Source: Actinomycetes bacterium (lineage in GTDB: Bacteria > Actinomycetota > Acidimicrobiia > Spongiisociales > UBA5794). Taken from it: a DNA stretch of 14,388 nt. Below the pieces are notes generated by a model. The model had not been told where the DNA came from, searched no databases, and saw only the letters and a list, made by a program, of their open reading frames with translations. Positions 13,765 through 14,388 of this stretch are shown here, piece by piece (the stretch's first letter is position 1; every line of letters begins with the position of its first letter). The position numbers and the translations under genes are program-made. The stretch covers positions 1 through 14,388 of the forward strand of contig JAHEEL010000037.1 in the NCBI GenBank assembly GCA_024640745.1, written 5' to 3'.

Positions 13765-14388
13765 CGCCGTGACGGCACGGTCGAGGGATTCGATCGTGCG
13801 GTCGTGGAGCGCACGTGCCGCCTCGGGCGATCCCGAGATGCTCACCATCCCGAGCTTCCCGTATTCCGACGCGGCTCCGATGATGTGAAACACGGTCCCG
13901 GATTGTCGGGCCTGGTCGAAGTGGAGCCCGTCGCAGACGATGATGTCGAACACGTCCTCGGGTAGCAGCCCCCGGTATCGGTGTGACTGAACGTTGTCGC
14001 TGGCGTAGTAGCACAGTTCGCTTCCGAACGCGGAACGGTACGTCCCGGTCGTCGCGTCGTATGAACCGTCGGTGAGGAACTGCAACACGAGCGAGGGGAG
14101 CGTCGTGCCACCCTTGCGTAGATTGATCTCGAGGGCGTAGTGCGTCCACGTGCCGCCGCGCGGGACGGACACGAAGTCGACGCTGAACCGTCCCAGCGCG
14201 CCGCGCTCGGCGAGTTCCTCCCCAACACGTTGCCCGACGTCCTGCAGATGCAACCGGTAGGCCGGATCAGCCGGAAACGCGCATCCCTCATAGACCTGAC
14301 CGGTCGCGCCGCCGAGGACCTGTTCGTGGGTCGAGATCACCTCGACCCGACCGAGCGGATCGACTCGACACTGCACCGACGGGGAATG
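13756..14388 (-). CDS. PGM1-like ATP-grasp ligase, N-terminus outside window
   Basis: The reading frame is open to the window edge, so the 210 residues seen are the C-terminal part. The text VQCRVDPLGRVEVISTHEQV, then LGGATGQVYEGC, GRFSVDFV, ALEINLRKGGTT, QFLTDGSYD and GLHFDQARQSGTVFHII resembles the C-terminal region of proteins annotated as related to PGM1, the peptide ligase of pheganomycin biosynthesis. The Glu and Asn of LEINLRKGG fit the metal-binding E-x-N of ATP-grasp enzymes, and D in FSVDF fits the other metal ligand. Such enzymes join a carboxylate to an amine through an acyl-phosphate; the substrates here are unknown. No precursor peptide or biosynthetic neighbours are visible. 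It converges on rimM with a 9-base overlap. The family call rests on recalled motif similarity, the ATP-grasp assignment on the visible motif. Confidence 0.78.
   Translation of the reverse strand, partial: HSPSVQCRVDPLGRVEVISTHEQVLGGATGQVYEGCAFPADPAYRLHLQDVGQRVGEELAERGALGRFSVDFVSVPRGGTWTHYALEINLRKGGTTLPSLVLQFLTDGSYDATTGTYRSAFGSELCYYASDNVQSHRYRGLLPEDVFDIIVCDGLHFDQARQSGTVFHIIGAASEYGKLGMVSISGSPEAARALHDRTIESLDRAVTASG

Noticed and set aside
1..14388. tRNA, rRNA, 4.5S RNA, riboswitch, IS, phage or defence system
   Set aside because: No recognisable sequence or suitable non-coding space was found; the gene set is core cellular machinery plus salvage metabolism.

Overview
This window looks like chromosomal DNA of a high-GC Gram-positive-type bacterium, most likely an actinobacterium (Actinomycetota; an Acidimicrobiia-like lineage is possible but unproven). 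The reasons are strong G/C third-position bias, frequent GTG starts, an FtsY with an N-terminal membrane segment, an acidic C-terminal tail on ribosomal protein S16, a KhpA-RimM pair behind rpsP, and start codons that look leaderless. No phage, IS, tRNA, rRNA or CRISPR sequence was found. Nearly all of the window is coding, and no gene-free stretch exceeds 90 bases.

Layout. (1) Positions 2-5597, + strand: 3' part of rnc (RNase III), smc (chromosome condensation), ftsY (SRP receptor) and cdd (cytidine deaminase). (2) Positions 5605-5662: an inverted repeat built from seven-base units, lying between two convergent gene ends. (3) Positions 5666-7390, - strand: etfB-etfA (electron transfer flavoprotein), with a credible sigma70-type promoter and an overlapping palindrome at 7422-7451. 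(4) Positions 7461-11137, - strand: a tight five-gene operon upp - SAM methyltransferase - alkyltransferase-like protein - deoA - purine nucleoside phosphorylase, in which every junction is a 4-base ATGA/GTGA overlap. (5) Positions 11192-13764, + strand: ffh (SRP GTPase), rpsP, khpA and rimM. (6) Positions 13756-14388, - strand: the C-terminal part of an ATP-grasp protein resembling PGM1-type peptide ligases, running off the window.

How the genes fit together. rnc-smc-ftsY and ffh-rpsP-khpA-rimM are usually parts of one actinobacterial housekeeping region. Here they are separated by about 6 kb holding nucleoside and base salvage (cdd, upp, deoA, pnp), etfBA, and two accessory genes: a DNA-alkylation sensor and a methyltransferase. 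The salvage enzymes form a coherent pathway. Cdd deaminates (deoxy)cytidine, DeoA and PNP phosphorolyse pyrimidine and purine nucleosides, and Upp recaptures uracil as UMP. The two SRP GTPases (FtsY and Ffh) bracket the block. trmD, normally next after rimM, is absent from the + strand here; the convergent PGM1-like gene occupies that place.

Most genes are ordinary. The points worth a second look are the inverted heptad repeat, the salvage operon carrying an alkyltransferase-like protein and a methyltransferase, the SMC hinge lacking its usual glycine pairs, the duplicated motif in the S16 tail, and the PGM1-like ligase overlapping rimM. I did not find a convincing wholly new system.
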